A stretch of DNA of 64,000 nt from Bacteroidota bacterium (GCA_020161535.1 JAIUNW010000003.1:1-64000), one strand, 5' to 3'. Positions 1 to 12,565 are shown, numbered from the stretch's first letter. Numbers and translations are program-made. The notes: generated by a model not told the origin, from the letters alone.

Positions 1-2
1 GA

Positions 3-308
3 CATTGCTATCAGAAAGTATTGTCTTCACAAGATTTTAGTAAACAAATTTTGTCTTTGCCCAAAAATTATACTGTTGAAATTATTCCATCTGGGTGCTG
101 TGGAATGGCTGGTTCATTTGGGTATGAAAAAGAACATTATGCAGTTTCACAAAAAGTAGGAGAGTTGGTATTATTTCCTGCGGTTCGCAATAAGGCTACA
201 GAAACAATTATTGCTGCTGCTGGTACTTCATGTAGACATCAGATTAAAGATGGTACCAAAGAAATTGCATTGCATCCGGTAGAGATCTTGTTTGCCGCGT
301 TAGTTTAG
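3..308 (+). CDS. FAD/Fe-S oxidoreductase, C-terminal fragment (5' end outside window)
   Basis: Only the last ~100 codons are present; the frame is open back to base 3 and begins HCYQK. The fragment carries a cysteine-rich CCG domain: the upstream HC...K motif, then SGCCGMAGSFGYE and a later GTSCRHQI. This is the C-terminal Fe-S-binding region of FAD-linked oxidases of the D-lactate/glycolate dehydrogenase and GlpC type (established family knowledge), where the cysteines hold an iron-sulfur cluster that takes electrons from the flavin domain. Substrate cannot be inferred from this fragment. It converges on the AraC gene with a few bases of overlap. Codons are clearly A/T-richer than in genes beyond 1.8 kb. 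Confidence 0.75.
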   Translation, partial: HCYQKVLSSQDFSKQILSLPKNYTVEIIPSGCCGMAGSFGYEKEHYAVSQKVGELVLFPAVRNKATETIIAAAGTSCRHQIKDGTKEIALHPVEILFAALV

Positions 309-1211
309 ATTTCTGTATTCGTTGGGAGTGATGCCTACTTTTTGTTTAAATAAACGAGTAAAGTGTTGTGGGTATTTAAAACCCAATTCTATTGATATTT
401 CATTGATATTTTTATCGGACTCAACCATCTTTTTCTTAGCAGTTTCAATGGTCTTGTTTTGTAAGTAGTCTTTGGCAGATTGTCCTGTTTCTTTTTTAAT
501 TAAGTCTCCAAAGTAATTGGCAGATAAATTTAATTGTTGCGCAAAATAAGACACAGCAGGTATGCCAATTTGATGCGGTTGCTCGGAATTGAAATAGTCT
601 TTTAATAATTGCTCAAATTTCGCTAAGAGTCCTTTGTTAATATTGTCCCTAGTAATAAATTGGCGATCATAAAAACGTTGACAATAGTCTAGAAACAATT
701 CAATATTGGCTGCGATTAATTTTTTACTGTGTTTATCTATTGGTTGATTTAATTCAAACTGAATTTTTTGAAAAGAAGATTGAATCATTGATCTTTCATC
801 CTCCGATAAATGAAGGGCTTCGTGGGTTTCGTAATCAAAAAACTGGTACTCGTCTATTCGTTTGCCAAGGGTAGTGCCTAATAAAAAGTCTGGATGAAAA
901 ACAAGTCCAAATCCCATGGGCTGATAAGGTTCTGGCGGTTTTTGCATTTCCATAACTTGTCCAGGAGCAAAAAAAGCCAAAGTGCCTGCTTGGTAGTCAT
1001 ATAAATGACGTCCATATTTTAGATCTCCACATTTTACGTCTTTTAAATAAACACAGTACATCCCGTATTGGAATTTGATGCTTGTTACATTGCCCCAATC
1101 ACGCATACTCGCTTTGGAGAAATCTATAACCGTTATTAATGGATGCAGTGTTTTATGATTGTTATCTGCATTATACTGGCTGATATTATTGATTGGGTAA
1201 ATGAATTCCAT
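300..1211 (-). CDS. AraC-family transcriptional regulator
   Basis: About 303 residues from the preferred start MEFIYPIN; the frame is open upstream to 1271 but those residues look untranslated. The N-terminal two thirds is a cupin-like sensor typical of AraC proteins. The C-terminal ~100 residues hold two helix-turn-helices, ending in the recognisable INEISIELGFKYPQHFTRLFK and GITPNEYR. It likely senses a small molecule and controls nearby genes; the oxidoreductase fragment (convergent) and the divergent DUF4440 gene are the nearest candidates, and the reductase/hydrolase operon downstream is possible. It lies wholly in the A/T-rich segment, so it may not share history with the operon to its right. 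Family call is firm, target is inference. Confidence 0.85.
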   Translation of the reverse strand: MEFIYPINNISQYNADNNHKTLHPLITVIDFSKASMRDWGNVTSIKFQYGMYCVYLKDVKCGDLKYGRHLYDYQAGTLAFFAPGQVMEMQKPPEPYQPMGFGLVFHPDFLLGTTLGKRIDEYQFFDYETHEALHLSEDERSMIQSSFQKIQFELNQPIDKHSKKLIAANIELFLDYCQRFYDRQFITRDNINKGLLAKFEQLLKDYFNSEQPHQIGIPAVSYFAQQLNLSANYFGDLIKKETGQSAKDYLQNKTIETAKKKMVESDKNINEISIELGFKYPQHFTRLFKQKVGITPNEYRNLN

Positions 1212-1344
1212 GAATTTATTTTGTTTAACAAAAATAGTCATTGCATTGAAGCAGTTCCCATACCTTATCATTAATTGGTAAAAATGGTAGGTAAAACAGT
1301 AATTTGTATACTAAAATTGGGAAGTAATGGAAGAGCTTTGTATA

Positions 1345-4058
<2,714 letters not shown>

Positions 4059-4093
4059 TGCCCAAGCCGCAAACACATCAAACAATAACAACC

Positions 4094-5146
4094 ATGAAAC
4101 ACTATTATAAACAATTCCTTTATTGCTTTTATATGCTGTTAACTGTAGCTGCTGTATCAGCACAAACAAAACCAGCCAATCCCTTCGGCCTTGTTTATGG
4201 CAATGCCCTTACCGCCAACGTACCTGGCAAAGTGAATATCCACGCCGTGCATTATAAGCTCAACGGCATTGATATTGCCGCCAATGTGTATACGCCTGCC
4301 AACTACGACTCAACCAAAAAATACCCGGTGATTGTGGTGGCGCACCCCAATGGGGGCGTGAAAGAACAGGTGGCGGGATTGTATGCCCAGCGACTGGCAG
4401 AACAGGGTTATATTACCATTGCAGCCGATGCTGCTTACCAGGGTGCCAGTGGCGGTTTACCGCGCAATGTTGACAAACCCGCCAACCGGATTGAAGACAT
4501 CCGGGGCATGGCTGATTTTGTTTCTCAATACAAGGGTGCCGACACCAGTGAACTTGGGCTATTGGGCATTTGCGGTGGCGGGGGTTATGCGCTGGCAGCG
4601 GCAGAAACAGACAAAAGATTCAAAGCCATTGCCACGCTGAGTATGTTTAATTCCGGCATCGTGCGTCGCGATGGTTATATGAATTCTCAGATAGCCACGC
4701 TTCCCGATCGATTGAAACAAGCAGCGCATGCCCGTGCACAAGAAGCAGCCGGCGGCGAAGTACTTTATATCGGTGGCGGAAAAATGACCGATGAACAAGT
4801 GGCTGCCCTTCCTTTCGATTTATACCGCCAGGGGTACGAATACTATGGCAAAACGCATGCACATCCCAATTCAACGGGTCGATACACCATGAGCAGCCTG
4901 ATAGATTTAGTCGCTTTTGACGCTACCACCAATATGCGGATGATTGATCAGCCTCTCTTGATGGTTGCCGGCAGCCAGGCAGATTCATATTATATGACCG
5001 AAAGTGCTTTTAAAGCGGCTACCGGAACCACGAACAAAGAATTGTATTTGATCAACGGCGCTACCCATATTGAAACCTATTGGGTGCCCAAATATGTTGA
5101 CCAGGCCGTTGCCAAAATGCTGGCTTTCTACGGTAAAAATTTATAA
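4094..5146 (+). CDS. Exported dienelactone-hydrolase-like alpha/beta hydrolase
   Basis: About 350 residues from the chosen start MKHYYKQF, followed by a signal peptide ending VSAQ. An in-frame ATG at 4055 overlaps the previous gene and would add 13 residues ahead of the signal. The core has PVIVVAHPNGGVKEQ (oxyanion region) and a nucleophile elbow GICGGGGYAL in which cysteine, not serine, sits at the nucleophile position, as in dienelactone hydrolases. A downstream GSQAD supplies the acid and GATHIETY the histidine. Third gene of the exported operon. With the esterase before it and the CMD-cupin protein after it, lactone or aromatic-derived substrates are plausible, but this is inference. Confidence 0.8.
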   Translation: MKHYYKQFLYCFYMLLTVAAVSAQTKPANPFGLVYGNALTANVPGKVNIHAVHYKLNGIDIAANVYTPANYDSTKKYPVIVVAHPNGGVKEQVAGLYAQRLAEQGYITIAADAAYQGASGGLPRNVDKPANRIEDIRGMADFVSQYKGADTSELGLLGICGGGGYALAAAETDKRFKAIATLSMFNSGIVRRDGYMNSQIATLPDRLKQAAHARAQEAAGGEVLYIGGGKMTDEQVAALPFDLYRQGYEYYGKTHAHPNSTGRYTMSSLIDLVAFDATTNMRMIDQPLLMVAGSQADSYYMTESAFKAATGTTNKELYLINGATHIETYWVPKYVDQAVAKMLAFYGKNL

Positions 5147-5162
5147 ATCGTCAATCCTTGCC

Positions 5163-6296
5163 ATGCTGAAATTCAACCTGCTTTTTAGCCTTCTACTAAT
5201 CATGGCCAATAATATGATGGCACAGTCTACACATGCGTCAGCCCATGCGCTGAACCAGAAAGAACAGCATATGGTGTTGGTTTCAGCCTATACAGCACGT
5301 GGTGATATGGCAGCGCTGGCGCGCGCATTGAACGACGGACTCAACGCGGGACTTACCATCAGTGAACTAAAAGAAACCCTGGTGCAGTTGTACGCCTACA
5401 CGGGTTTTCCCCGCAGCCTGAATGCCTTGCACAAGTTGATGGAAGTATTGGCAGATCGAAAGAAAAACGGCCTTACCGACCTGCCTGGTAAAGAACCGAC
5501 ACCATTGCCCGCTAGCCATACCATGCTGCAGACCGGCACTACTAACCAAACAAAACTTGTAGGCACGCCGGTTACGGGTGCCGTGTATCAATTTGCACCG
5601 GCGATAGACCGCTTCCTGAAAGAGCATTTGTTTGGTGCCATCTTCAGCAGAGATAACCTCGATTGGAAAACCCGCGAACTGGTTACCATTTCAGCGCTGG
5701 CTGCTATGGACGGTGCAGCGCCGCAACTTCGATCGCATTTTAACGTAGGGATCTACAATGGACTCACGGCCAACCAACTTTCTGCACTGGTCAACATTAT
5801 TGAATCGAATATCAATAAACAACGTGGTCTTGTTGCTCGCGAAGTATTGCAATCAGTGCTGGATAAAAAAGCCTACACGGCAAATCCATGGTTGACCGAA
5901 GCCATTTTCCCTACCGGTCAAAAAATTGACAACAACAATTTCGTCGGCACGGCCTGGCTGCAACCCCTGGTACAGCCCGATAGCAACAATAAGCTACAAG
6001 TAGGGAATGTTAGTTTTGAACCAGGGGCCAGAACCAAGTGGCATAAACATCCTGCGGGGCAAATCCTGCTTGCCATCGACGGGCTCGGTTACTACCAGGA
6101 ACAGGGAAGCGCCAAGCGATTGCTTCGCAAAGGGGACGTGGTCAAATGTCCCGCCGATACACCGCACTGGCATGGTGCAGCGCCCGATGAAAAATTTATT
6201 CAGGTCGCGATTAACAGCATCGAAGCCGGCGTTACGGTTTGGTTGAACGAGGTAACAGAAGAGGAGTACAAAAGCGCGCCGGTTAATGACGAATGA
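5163..6296 (+). CDS. Carboxymuconolactone-decarboxylase-like double domain fused to a cupin
   Basis: About 377 residues from MLKFNLLF, which opens a signal peptide ending NMMAQS; the open frame extends upstream but inside the previous gene. Residues ~25-110 and ~130-245 are two CMD/AhpD-type helical domains (second one: WKTRELVTISALAAMDGAAPQ...). Neither has the CxxC of peroxidatic AhpD. Residues ~255-377 form a cupin with WHKHPAGQ (two metal-binding His, Gln at the usual Glu) and PADTPHWHGA. CMD domains decarboxylate or isomerise gamma-carboxymuconolactone-like compounds; cupin fusions are known but poorly characterised. Last gene of the operon, 16 bp after the hydrolase. Family assignment is good, reaction unknown. 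Confidence 0.82.
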   Translation: MLKFNLLFSLLLIMANNMMAQSTHASAHALNQKEQHMVLVSAYTARGDMAALARALNDGLNAGLTISELKETLVQLYAYTGFPRSLNALHKLMEVLADRKKNGLTDLPGKEPTPLPASHTMLQTGTTNQTKLVGTPVTGAVYQFAPAIDRFLKEHLFGAIFSRDNLDWKTRELVTISALAAMDGAAPQLRSHFNVGIYNGLTANQLSALVNIIESNINKQRGLVAREVLQSVLDKKAYTANPWLTEAIFPTGQKIDNNNFVGTAWLQPLVQPDSNNKLQVGNVSFEPGARTKWHKHPAGQILLAIDGLGYYQEQGSAKRLLRKGDVVKCPADTPHWHGAAPDEKFIQVAINSIEAGVTVWLNEVTEEEYKSAPVNDE

Positions 6297-6317
6297 AACC
6301 AGTCAACTAAGAAATCA

Positions 6318-7499
6318 CTAAGCACCTGATCGCAGCAAGGCCACAAACATGCTGTCTGCTTTCTCTGCATAGCCTTTCAACACGCGCATATCCATTACCG
6401 TTAGTCCGTGTTCCTGCACGAGCCAATCCACATTCTCCTCATTCTCCTGTTTGAATACAGAACAGGTAATATAGAGCAGGTAGCCGCCGGGACGCAAGCG
6501 TGTCAACGCATGGGTCGCGATTGATTTTTGCAGGCGGGAAAAATCTGCTATGCTATCGGGATCGAAAAACGATAGGTTTTCCGGCGCGCGCGACCAGGTG
6601 CCACTACCCGTACAAGGCAAGTCAGCAATGACCAGGTCTTGTAGCCGCAGGTCAGGCGCAGCGAGACTTATATCCGCTTCCAACCTTTTGTAATTTCTGA
6701 TACCGGCTCTTAAAAATCGCGCAGCGAGGTTCACCAAAATAGATTGGCGTATATCGGTCACCGTTAGAAAGGCTTTGGGGAAATAATCCATGGCCAGCAG
6801 GGACTTACCACCGCTGGCGGCACAACAATCCCAAATGGCAGCCGGTTTTTCAGTGGCAGGGATCAATGCAAGCAACTCACCCGTGCGCTGGCTGCTCAGG
6901 TCTTGAATAACCAGTTCTTTGTCCAGCACAAAATCTTTGGCCGCATCGTAGCCATTGGGTAAGCGCAAACTATTATCCCCCACCAACGAATAGGCTATCC
7001 AACGCTCTTCTAACCGACGAATTAATTGCGCTTTGTAGCCAGGCCTGATTCGCGCAAACAAATCGGGTTGTTGAACATGCGACAACGCAAAAGCAGTTGC
7101 GTCAATGCCTTCACTCAAAAAATCGCTCCAGGGAAAAATAGCTTGTAAGTCGGCTATTGTTACCGTACCATAAACGGCTTTATCAAGCATTGTCAACTTC
7201 TCTGCCACCGGTAAAGCAGCCGCCGCATGCCAATCTTCGCGCAATGCGCCTAACAATGCATTGGGCGCAGATGCCGTCAGCAGCAAACCTAGCATCATTC
7301 GATCGCGAGGCGCCAGTAAGGGCAACGCAGGCCCCAATCGAAACCAGGCATAACACAATTGCTGGATCTGCTTTCGATCGCGCGAGCCATGTTTTTTATG
7401 GGCAGCGAAATACTGGCGGGCATAATGCGCAAAAGGCATCTCACCGGCATAGGCATGTACCAGTTGCAAGGCGGTTTGCAGGTGTGCTTCCGCGTACAT
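6318..7499 (-). CDS. RsmB/NOL1-family RNA m5C methyltransferase
   Basis: 393 residues. The C-terminal half is the class I methyltransferase of the NOL1/NOP2/Sun family: SAM loop CCAASGGKSLLA, acidic strand VTDIRQSIL, motif IV ADLPCTGSGTW and motif VI YITCSVFKQENEENV. The two conserved cysteines (one nucleophile, one for product release) are both present. The first ~150 residues are helical and resemble the N-terminal part of 16S rRNA C967 methyltransferases. The most likely job is 5-methylation of a cytosine in rRNA; the exact position is not provable here. It lies 9 bp downstream of the E2 gene on the same strand and may be cotranscribed with it. Confidence 0.85.
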   Translation of the reverse strand: MYAEAHLQTALQLVHAYAGEMPFAHYARQYFAAHKKHGSRDRKQIQQLCYAWFRLGPALPLLAPRDRMMLGLLLTASAPNALLGALREDWHAAAALPVAEKLTMLDKAVYGTVTIADLQAIFPWSDFLSEGIDATAFALSHVQQPDLFARIRPGYKAQLIRRLEERWIAYSLVGDNSLRLPNGYDAAKDFVLDKELVIQDLSSQRTGELLALIPATEKPAAIWDCCAASGGKSLLAMDYFPKAFLTVTDIRQSILVNLAARFLRAGIRNYKRLEADISLAAPDLRLQDLVIADLPCTGSGTWSRAPENLSFFDPDSIADFSRLQKSIATHALTRLRPGGYLLYITCSVFKQENEENVDWLVQEHGLTVMDMRVLKGYAEKADSMFVALLRSGA

Positions 7500-7508
7500 T
7501 ATGGATAA

Positions 7509-9089
7509 TTAGAGTTCCAGCAGGGCTTTCACCGGGTCTTTACCAAAGAGCAGCAAATCTGGCTTCTCCAGCAATTCTTTCACCCGTACCAGGAAGCTTA
7601 CGGATTCACGTCCGTCGATAATCCGGTGGTCATAACTGAGCGCGAGATACATCATCTGCTTGATCACCACCTGGCCGTTCACCGCCATGGGACGTTCCTG
7701 TATTTTGTGCATGCCCAAAATGGCGGACTGTGGAATATTGATAATCGGCGTGCTCATCAGCGAGCCAAACACGCCACCATTGGTGATGGTGAAAGTGCCG
7801 CCCTGCATTTCTTCCATCGATAATTTATTGTCGCGCGCTTTGGTAGCCAGCTCCACCACTTTCTTTTCAATCTCGGCCATGCTCAGGCTCTCCGCATTGC
7901 GAATCACCGGCACCACCAGCCCTTTGGGGGCGGATACGGCGATAGAGATATCACAATAATCGTGGTAGATAATGGCATCGCCATCGATATAGGCATTCAC
8001 CGCCGGCCATTCCTGCAACGCATAACAAACGGCCTTGGTGAAGAAGCTCATGAAGCCGAGGTTTACACCATGGCCTTCTTTGAATTTGTCTTTGAACTGC
8101 GCGCGGATCGCCATGATCGGCCCCATGTCCACTTCGTTGAAAGTGGTCAACATGGCGGTGGTGTTCTTGGCTTCCACCAAACGGCGTGATACCGTTTTGC
8201 GCAGGTTGCTCATTTTCTCGCGACGCTCTTCGCGACCAAACAAAGCCACCCCCGGTTTGCGACCCGGATTGTTCAGCGCTTCCAGCACATCGTGTTTCAA
8301 GATTTTTCCGTTGCTGCCACTGGCCGTAACCGATTTCGGATCTACTTTTTTATCAGCAAGTATAGCAGCCGCTACCGGCGTTGCTTTCACGTCGTTCGGA
8401 ATCGCCGTAACCGGGGCATTGGCGGCCGCCGGTTTTGCAGCAGCACCAGCGGCTGTCGTTTCTTTACCAGCCGCAGGCGCAGCATCTACATCTGGCACTG
8501 CCACATCGGTATCGATCTTGGCGATGGGCTCTCCAATTTTTACGGTATCACCTTCTTTGAACAAGGTGGACAGTTTACCCGATTCTTCTGCATTGAGTTC
8601 AAAAGTGGCTTTCTCACTTTCCAGCTCCGCAATCACTTCATCGCGGCGCACCAGGTCGCCGTCTTTCTTCACCCATTTTAAGAGTGTCACTTCGGTGATC
8701 GACTCACCCACCACCGGCACTTTGATGGTGATCACGCCCTTGCCTACTGCTTTCGCCGTGGCCGCAGGTGCTGCTTTAACGGCTGTGGCGGTATCAGTTG
8801 CTGCTGCGGCTGCCGGTTTGCTATCCGCCGCAGGCGCTGCCCCAGCCGGTGCTTTCGCGTTCTCATCGATCGATGCCACTGTATCGCCAATTTTCAACGT
8901 ATCGCCTTCATTGGCCCGCGTTGTCAATATACCTGCCTGTTCGGCGTTCAACTCGAAAGTCGCTTTCTCGCTTTCCAACTCGGCAATCACTTCATCGCGC
9001 TGCACATAGCTGCCGCTCGGCTTCAGCCACTTGATCAGCGTTACTTCCGTTATCGATTCACCAATAGTAGGCACTTTTATGTCAATCAT
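7509..9089 (-). CDS. sucB: 2-oxoglutarate dehydrogenase E2 (dihydrolipoyl succinyltransferase), two lipoyl domains
   Basis: 526 residues. Two lipoyl domains (about 2-78 and 118-196) each carry the lipoylation segment [19 protein letters not shown], with the modified Lys in ESEKAT. Ala/Pro/Lys-rich linkers separate them. A peripheral-subunit-binding domain (~234-270, [15 protein letters not shown]) and the acyltransferase core follow, with [11 protein letters not shown] giving the catalytic His and Asp. It transfers the succinyl group from E1 to CoA in the TCA cycle. The repeated GESITEV favours a succinyl- over an acetyl-transferase. Two lipoyl domains are more than most OGDH E2 proteins have. 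Paired with E1 115 bp upstream on the same strand. Confidence 0.93.
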   Translation of the reverse strand: MIDIKVPTIGESITEVTLIKWLKPSGSYVQRDEVIAELESEKATFELNAEQAGILTTRANEGDTLKIGDTVASIDENAKAPAGAAPAADSKPAAAAATDTATAVKAAPAATAKAVGKGVITIKVPVVGESITEVTLLKWVKKDGDLVRRDEVIAELESEKATFELNAEESGKLSTLFKEGDTVKIGEPIAKIDTDVAVPDVDAAPAAGKETTAAGAAAKPAAANAPVTAIPNDVKATPVAAAILADKKVDPKSVTASGSNGKILKHDVLEALNNPGRKPGVALFGREERREKMSNLRKTVSRRLVEAKNTTAMLTTFNEVDMGPIMAIRAQFKDKFKEGHGVNLGFMSFFTKAVCYALQEWPAVNAYIDGDAIIYHDYCDISIAVSAPKGLVVPVIRNAESLSMAEIEKKVVELATKARDNKLSMEEMQGGTFTITNGGVFGSLMSTPIINIPQSAILGMHKIQERPMAVNGQVVIKQMMYLALSYDHRIIDGRESVSFLVRVKELLEKPDLLLFGKDPVKALLEL

Positions 9090-9204
9090 AATGCAAGGGT
9101 CAAAAGTAAAAATTCAAAAAACCGGGTATATAAAAACTTGTCAAAAGTAAGGATTCAGGCTGATCGCACCATTGTCGAAAACGACTTGAAACGCGACCAT
9201 TTCG

Positions 9205-12054
9205 CTAGATCGTAAAAGCTGTTTCGATGATTTCTGCCTGCTCCTGGCCATGCACTTTCGCATAGCCCGTTGCGGTCGACGCGCTGGGCTGGCGACTGAT
9301 CACCCCGAAATTCAAGCTGGTCAGGTTCATTTTCAGGAAACTGGCCGCGCCCATATTCAGGGGCTCTTCCTGCACCCAGAACCAGGTGGCTTTGTTGTAT
9401 TTCGCATACAGGTCTTCCAGTTGTTTTTGCGGAATGGGATAGAGTTGCTCCACGCGAACCACTGCTACATTTTTCGCGCCGTCTTTTTGTTTGCGGGCGG
9501 CGAGATCGAAATACACTTTACCCGAACAGAACAACACTTTGTTCACTGCTGCGGGATCGGGTTGTGTGGGATCATCAATCACTTCCTGGAAACGACCCTG
9601 CAAAAACTCTGCTTTGGGCGAATAGGCTTCGGGCAAACGCAGGTTTGCCTTGGGCGAGAAATTGATCAACGGTTTCCGGAACGGCCAGGCCAGTTGACGG
9701 CGCAGGGCATGGAAGAGGTTCGATGCCGTAGTGATATCGGTCACCACCATATTCAGCTCCGCACACATTTGCAGGAAGCGTTCCATCCGGGCCGAACTGT
9801 GTTCTGGTCCCTGGCCTTCGTAGCCATGCGGCAACAACATCACGATGCCATTCATGCGACTCCATTTTTGTTCGCCAGCGGCAATGAACTGATCAATCAC
9901 CGTTTGCGCACCATTGCAGAAATCACCAAACTGTGCTTCCCACAACACCAATGCCAGCGGATTGGCCATGGCATATCCATATTCAAAACCAAGAACGCCG
10001 TATTCGCTGAGCAAGGAATTGTAAATGTGAAAATGGCCCTTGGCGCCGTCGATATGCGCGAGGCGATTGTAGGCCGCATCGGTTACTTCATCGCGCAACA
10101 CGGCGTGCCGATGACTAAAGGTGCCGCGACGCACATCTTGTCCGCTCATGCGCACATCTTTGCCATCGAGCAAGATGCTGGCATAGGCCATCAATTCACC
10201 ACTGGCCCAATCGAGCTTTCCTTCGTCTTCGTAGAGCTTCACTTTGTCCTGCAAAATTTTCTCCACCTTTTTCAGGGGATGTAAATCAGCCGGCAGGGTC
10301 ATGATGCTTTTGAACAGCTTGTTGAAATCGGCTTCACTGATCCCTGTTTCGGGCGATACCAGAAAATCTTCTTCTTTCGCTTTGCGCAAGCTCCGCCAGG
10401 CGATTTCCGGTGCCTGGTATTTATAGGGCAGCGGATTTTGTTTTACTTCATCGAGGCGCTCTTGTAAATCGGCCCAGAATTTCTTTTCCATCTCCTGCGC
10501 CATCTGCTTCGCATCCTTTTCGCCGCTTTCCATCAGGTAGGCGGTATACACTTCGCGCGGGTTGGGGTGCTTATCGATCAGCGCGTATAATTTCGGCTGT
10601 GTGAATTTCGGATCATCGCCTTCGTTGTGACCGTGTTTGCGGTAACACACCATATCGATGAAAATATCCGAATTGAATTCCTGGCGATAGCGGGTAGCGA
10701 TCTCCGCTACTTTCACCACGGCTTCGGCGTCGTCGCCATTCACATGGAATACCGGCGCCTGCACGGTGGCCGCGAGCGAAGTACAATAATCGGAACTGCG
10801 CGCATCGGCGTAGTCGGTCGTAAAACCGATTTGGTTATTGATGACAAAATGTATGGTGCCGCCGGTATAATACCCTTGCAGCTTACTCATTTGCAGCACT
10901 TCGTACACAATGCCTTGTCCGGCGATAGACGCATCCCCATGAATCAGTATCGGCAAGATGCGATCGTACTCACTCTCATACAACACATCTGCCTTGGCGC
11001 GGGCGAAGCCCACCACCACGGGATCAACCGCTTCAAGGTGCGAAGGGTTGGGCGCGAGTTTCAGGTGAACGGTTTTTCCCGAGGGCGTCGTCACATCACT
11101 GCTGTAGCCCATATGGTATTTCACATCGCCGCTGCCCATGGTTTGGTCCATCACGGCCGTACCTTCAAATTCGCTGAAAATATGTTCGTAGGTTTTACCG
11201 AGTACATTGGCGAGTACGTTGAGACGTCCGCGGTGTGCCATGCCGAATACCACTTCTTCCACGCCCAAATTACCGGCGGTATTGATGATGGCATCCAGCG
11301 CCGCAATGGTGGTTTCACCGCCTTCGAGCGAAAAACGTTTTTGGCCGATGTATTTGGTGTGTAGAAATTTTTCGAACATCACGCCCTGGTTGAGTTTCTC
11401 CATGATGCGCCGCTGCTGGTCTACCTTCAGTGGTGCGTCAAAGTCTTTTTCCATGGCGTTGGTGAGGAAGTCAACTTTTTGCTGGTCGCTGATGTATTTG
11501 AACTCGATGCCCACGTGTTTGGCGTAAACGGCTTCGAGTTTGCTAATGATTTCGCGCAAGCTGGCTTTTGGCCCCAGGCCAATGCGACTGCCGGCATAAA
11601 ATTGCTGATCCAAATCAGCGTCGGTGAAACCAAAAAAGGCCAGGTCGAGGTTGGCGCCGCGGTCTTTGCGCGTGCGGATGGGGTTGGTTTTGGCAATCAG
11701 GTGCGCCTTGTTTCGATACCCCAGCACGAGGCGGTAGGCCGAAATTTCTTTTTTGATGTCGAAATCGGCGGGCAGGTTGGCCGAAGGGCCAGCTACGCCC
11801 TGCGCGAGTGAGCCGGTAGCGCCAATGGTAGACGAACCAGCTAAGCCGGTGGCGCCTCCGGCGGATAACGACGACCCATTGCCGTTTTGCCCATTGGCCG
11901 CGGACTGTGCGCCGACTTTATCGACCGCAAAATCGAAACCTTCAAAAAACTTTCTGAATTCGGGATCTACTGACGCCGGATCTTTTACAAAATCCTGGTA
12001 CAGCGATTCAATAAAAGCGGGCGAGGAATTGGTGATATAGGAAAAATCCTTCAT
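9205..12054 (-). CDS. sucA: 2-oxoglutarate dehydrogenase E1 component
   Basis: 949 residues, normal for the family. The N-terminus (SYITNSSPAFIESLYQDF, ~4-21) is the E2-interacting segment. A low-complexity stretch rich in Gly, Ser, Ala and Asn (~55-95) forms a linker. The thiamine-diphosphate site is seen in HGDASIAGQG and VINNQIGFTT, and the transketolase-like half has EAQFGDFCNGAQ and LLPHGYEGQGPEHSSAR. It decarboxylates 2-oxoglutarate and succinylates the lipoyl arm of the E2 encoded just downstream. E3 (lipoamide dehydrogenase) is not in the window. Start ATG at 12054 is followed directly by the conserved N-terminus. Confidence 0.95.
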   Translation of the reverse strand: MKDFSYITNSSPAFIESLYQDFVKDPASVDPEFRKFFEGFDFAVDKVGAQSAANGQNGNGSSLSAGGATGLAGSSTIGATGSLAQGVAGPSANLPADFDIKKEISAYRLVLGYRNKAHLIAKTNPIRTRKDRGANLDLAFFGFTDADLDQQFYAGSRIGLGPKASLREIISKLEAVYAKHVGIEFKYISDQQKVDFLTNAMEKDFDAPLKVDQQRRIMEKLNQGVMFEKFLHTKYIGQKRFSLEGGETTIAALDAIINTAGNLGVEEVVFGMAHRGRLNVLANVLGKTYEHIFSEFEGTAVMDQTMGSGDVKYHMGYSSDVTTPSGKTVHLKLAPNPSHLEAVDPVVVGFARAKADVLYESEYDRILPILIHGDASIAGQGIVYEVLQMSKLQGYYTGGTIHFVINNQIGFTTDYADARSSDYCTSLAATVQAPVFHVNGDDAEAVVKVAEIATRYRQEFNSDIFIDMVCYRKHGHNEGDDPKFTQPKLYALIDKHPNPREVYTAYLMESGEKDAKQMAQEMEKKFWADLQERLDEVKQNPLPYKYQAPEIAWRSLRKAKEEDFLVSPETGISEADFNKLFKSIMTLPADLHPLKKVEKILQDKVKLYEDEGKLDWASGELMAYASILLDGKDVRMSGQDVRRGTFSHRHAVLRDEVTDAAYNRLAHIDGAKGHFHIYNSLLSEYGVLGFEYGYAMANPLALVLWEAQFGDFCNGAQTVIDQFIAAGEQKWSRMNGIVMLLPHGYEGQGPEHSSARMERFLQMCAELNMVVTDITTASNLFHALRRQLAWPFRKPLINFSPKANLRLPEAYSPKAEFLQGRFQEVIDDPTQPDPAAVNKVLFCSGKVYFDLAARKQKDGAKNVAVVRVEQLYPIPQKQLEDLYAKYNKATWFWVQEEPLNMGAASFLKMNLTSLNFGVISRQPSASTATGYAKVHGQEQAEIIETAFTI

Positions 12055-12181
12055 ATGGAGTACCCTTTATGGTAGGGAATTGGGACAGCGAATATACGAA
12101 CAATGCTGCTAACGGTAGTGGTGGCTTTCTATTGCCGCCGGCTATAATCGATTATTAATCGGAAACATTTTTACCCAAAAT

Positions 12182-12213
12182 TTTGGCGATATGGGTGTTG
12201 CTGCCTACCTTTG
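12182..12213 (+). promoter_or_regulatory. Putative Bacteroidota-type promoter of rpsT
   Basis: A TTTG at 12182-12185 and TACCTTTG at 12206-12213 match the -33 TTTG and -7 TAnnTTTG elements of Bacteroidota housekeeping sigma factor, with about 20 bp between them. The S20 start codon follows 18 bp later. Prediction from pattern and spacing only. Confidence 0.6.
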
Positions 12214-12231
12214 CCGTCCAAATTTATCAGC

Positions 12232-12507
12232 ATGGCTAATCACAAGGCAACGAAGAAAGATGTACGTCAGGCAGAGAAGCGCCGCGACCGGAACCGTTAC
12301 TACGGCAAAACCACCCGTAACGCGATCCGCGACCTGAAAGCCATTGAAGAGAAGGCAGCCGCCGAAGCGGGTTTGCCGAAGGTATTGTCGATGATCGACA
12401 AGCTGGCCAAGAAAGGGGTGATCCACAAGAACAAGGCAGCCAACCTGAAAAGCAAGTTGACGGTGCGCACCAATAAGTTGGGTGCTACTGCTACTGCTAC
12501 TGCGTAG
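12232..12507 (+). CDS. rpsT: 30S ribosomal protein S20
   Basis: 91 residues starting [21 protein letters not shown], the usual S20 opening; the seven extra codons upstream in frame are rejected. The protein is strongly basic and helical, with the conserved [20 protein letters not shown] segment. It binds 16S rRNA early in 30S assembly. The last codons are a hexanucleotide repeat (GCTACT three times) giving a short Ala-Thr tail that could vary by slippage. Monocistronic: promoter before it and a strong terminator after it. Confidence 0.95.
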   Translation: MANHKATKKDVRQAEKRRDRNRYYGKTTRNAIRDLKAIEEKAAAEAGLPKVLSMIDKLAKKGVIHKNKAANLKSKLTVRTNKLGATATATA

Positions 12508-12538
12508 GATTTGCGTTTTTTTATTGGAAGATATTGAG

Positions 12539-12565
12539 AAGTGCCTCTTTTGAGGCACTTTTTCT
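12539..12565 (+). terminator. Rho-independent terminator of rpsT
   Basis: A perfect 9-bp stem, AAGTGCCTC with GAGGCACTT, closes a TTTT loop and is followed by T-rich sequence. Confidence 0.85.

Noticed and set aside
1327..1344. Upstream ATG for the DUF4440 gene
   Set aside because: The next ATG directly opens a standard signal peptide.
8035..9009. 324-residue plus-strand frame opposite the E2 gene
   Set aside because: It is antisense to a certain gene and its Ala/Ser-rich composition follows the codon pattern of sucB.
9250..10284. 344-residue plus-strand frame opposite sucA
   Set aside because: Antisense shadow of a conserved 949-residue enzyme; no family motifs.
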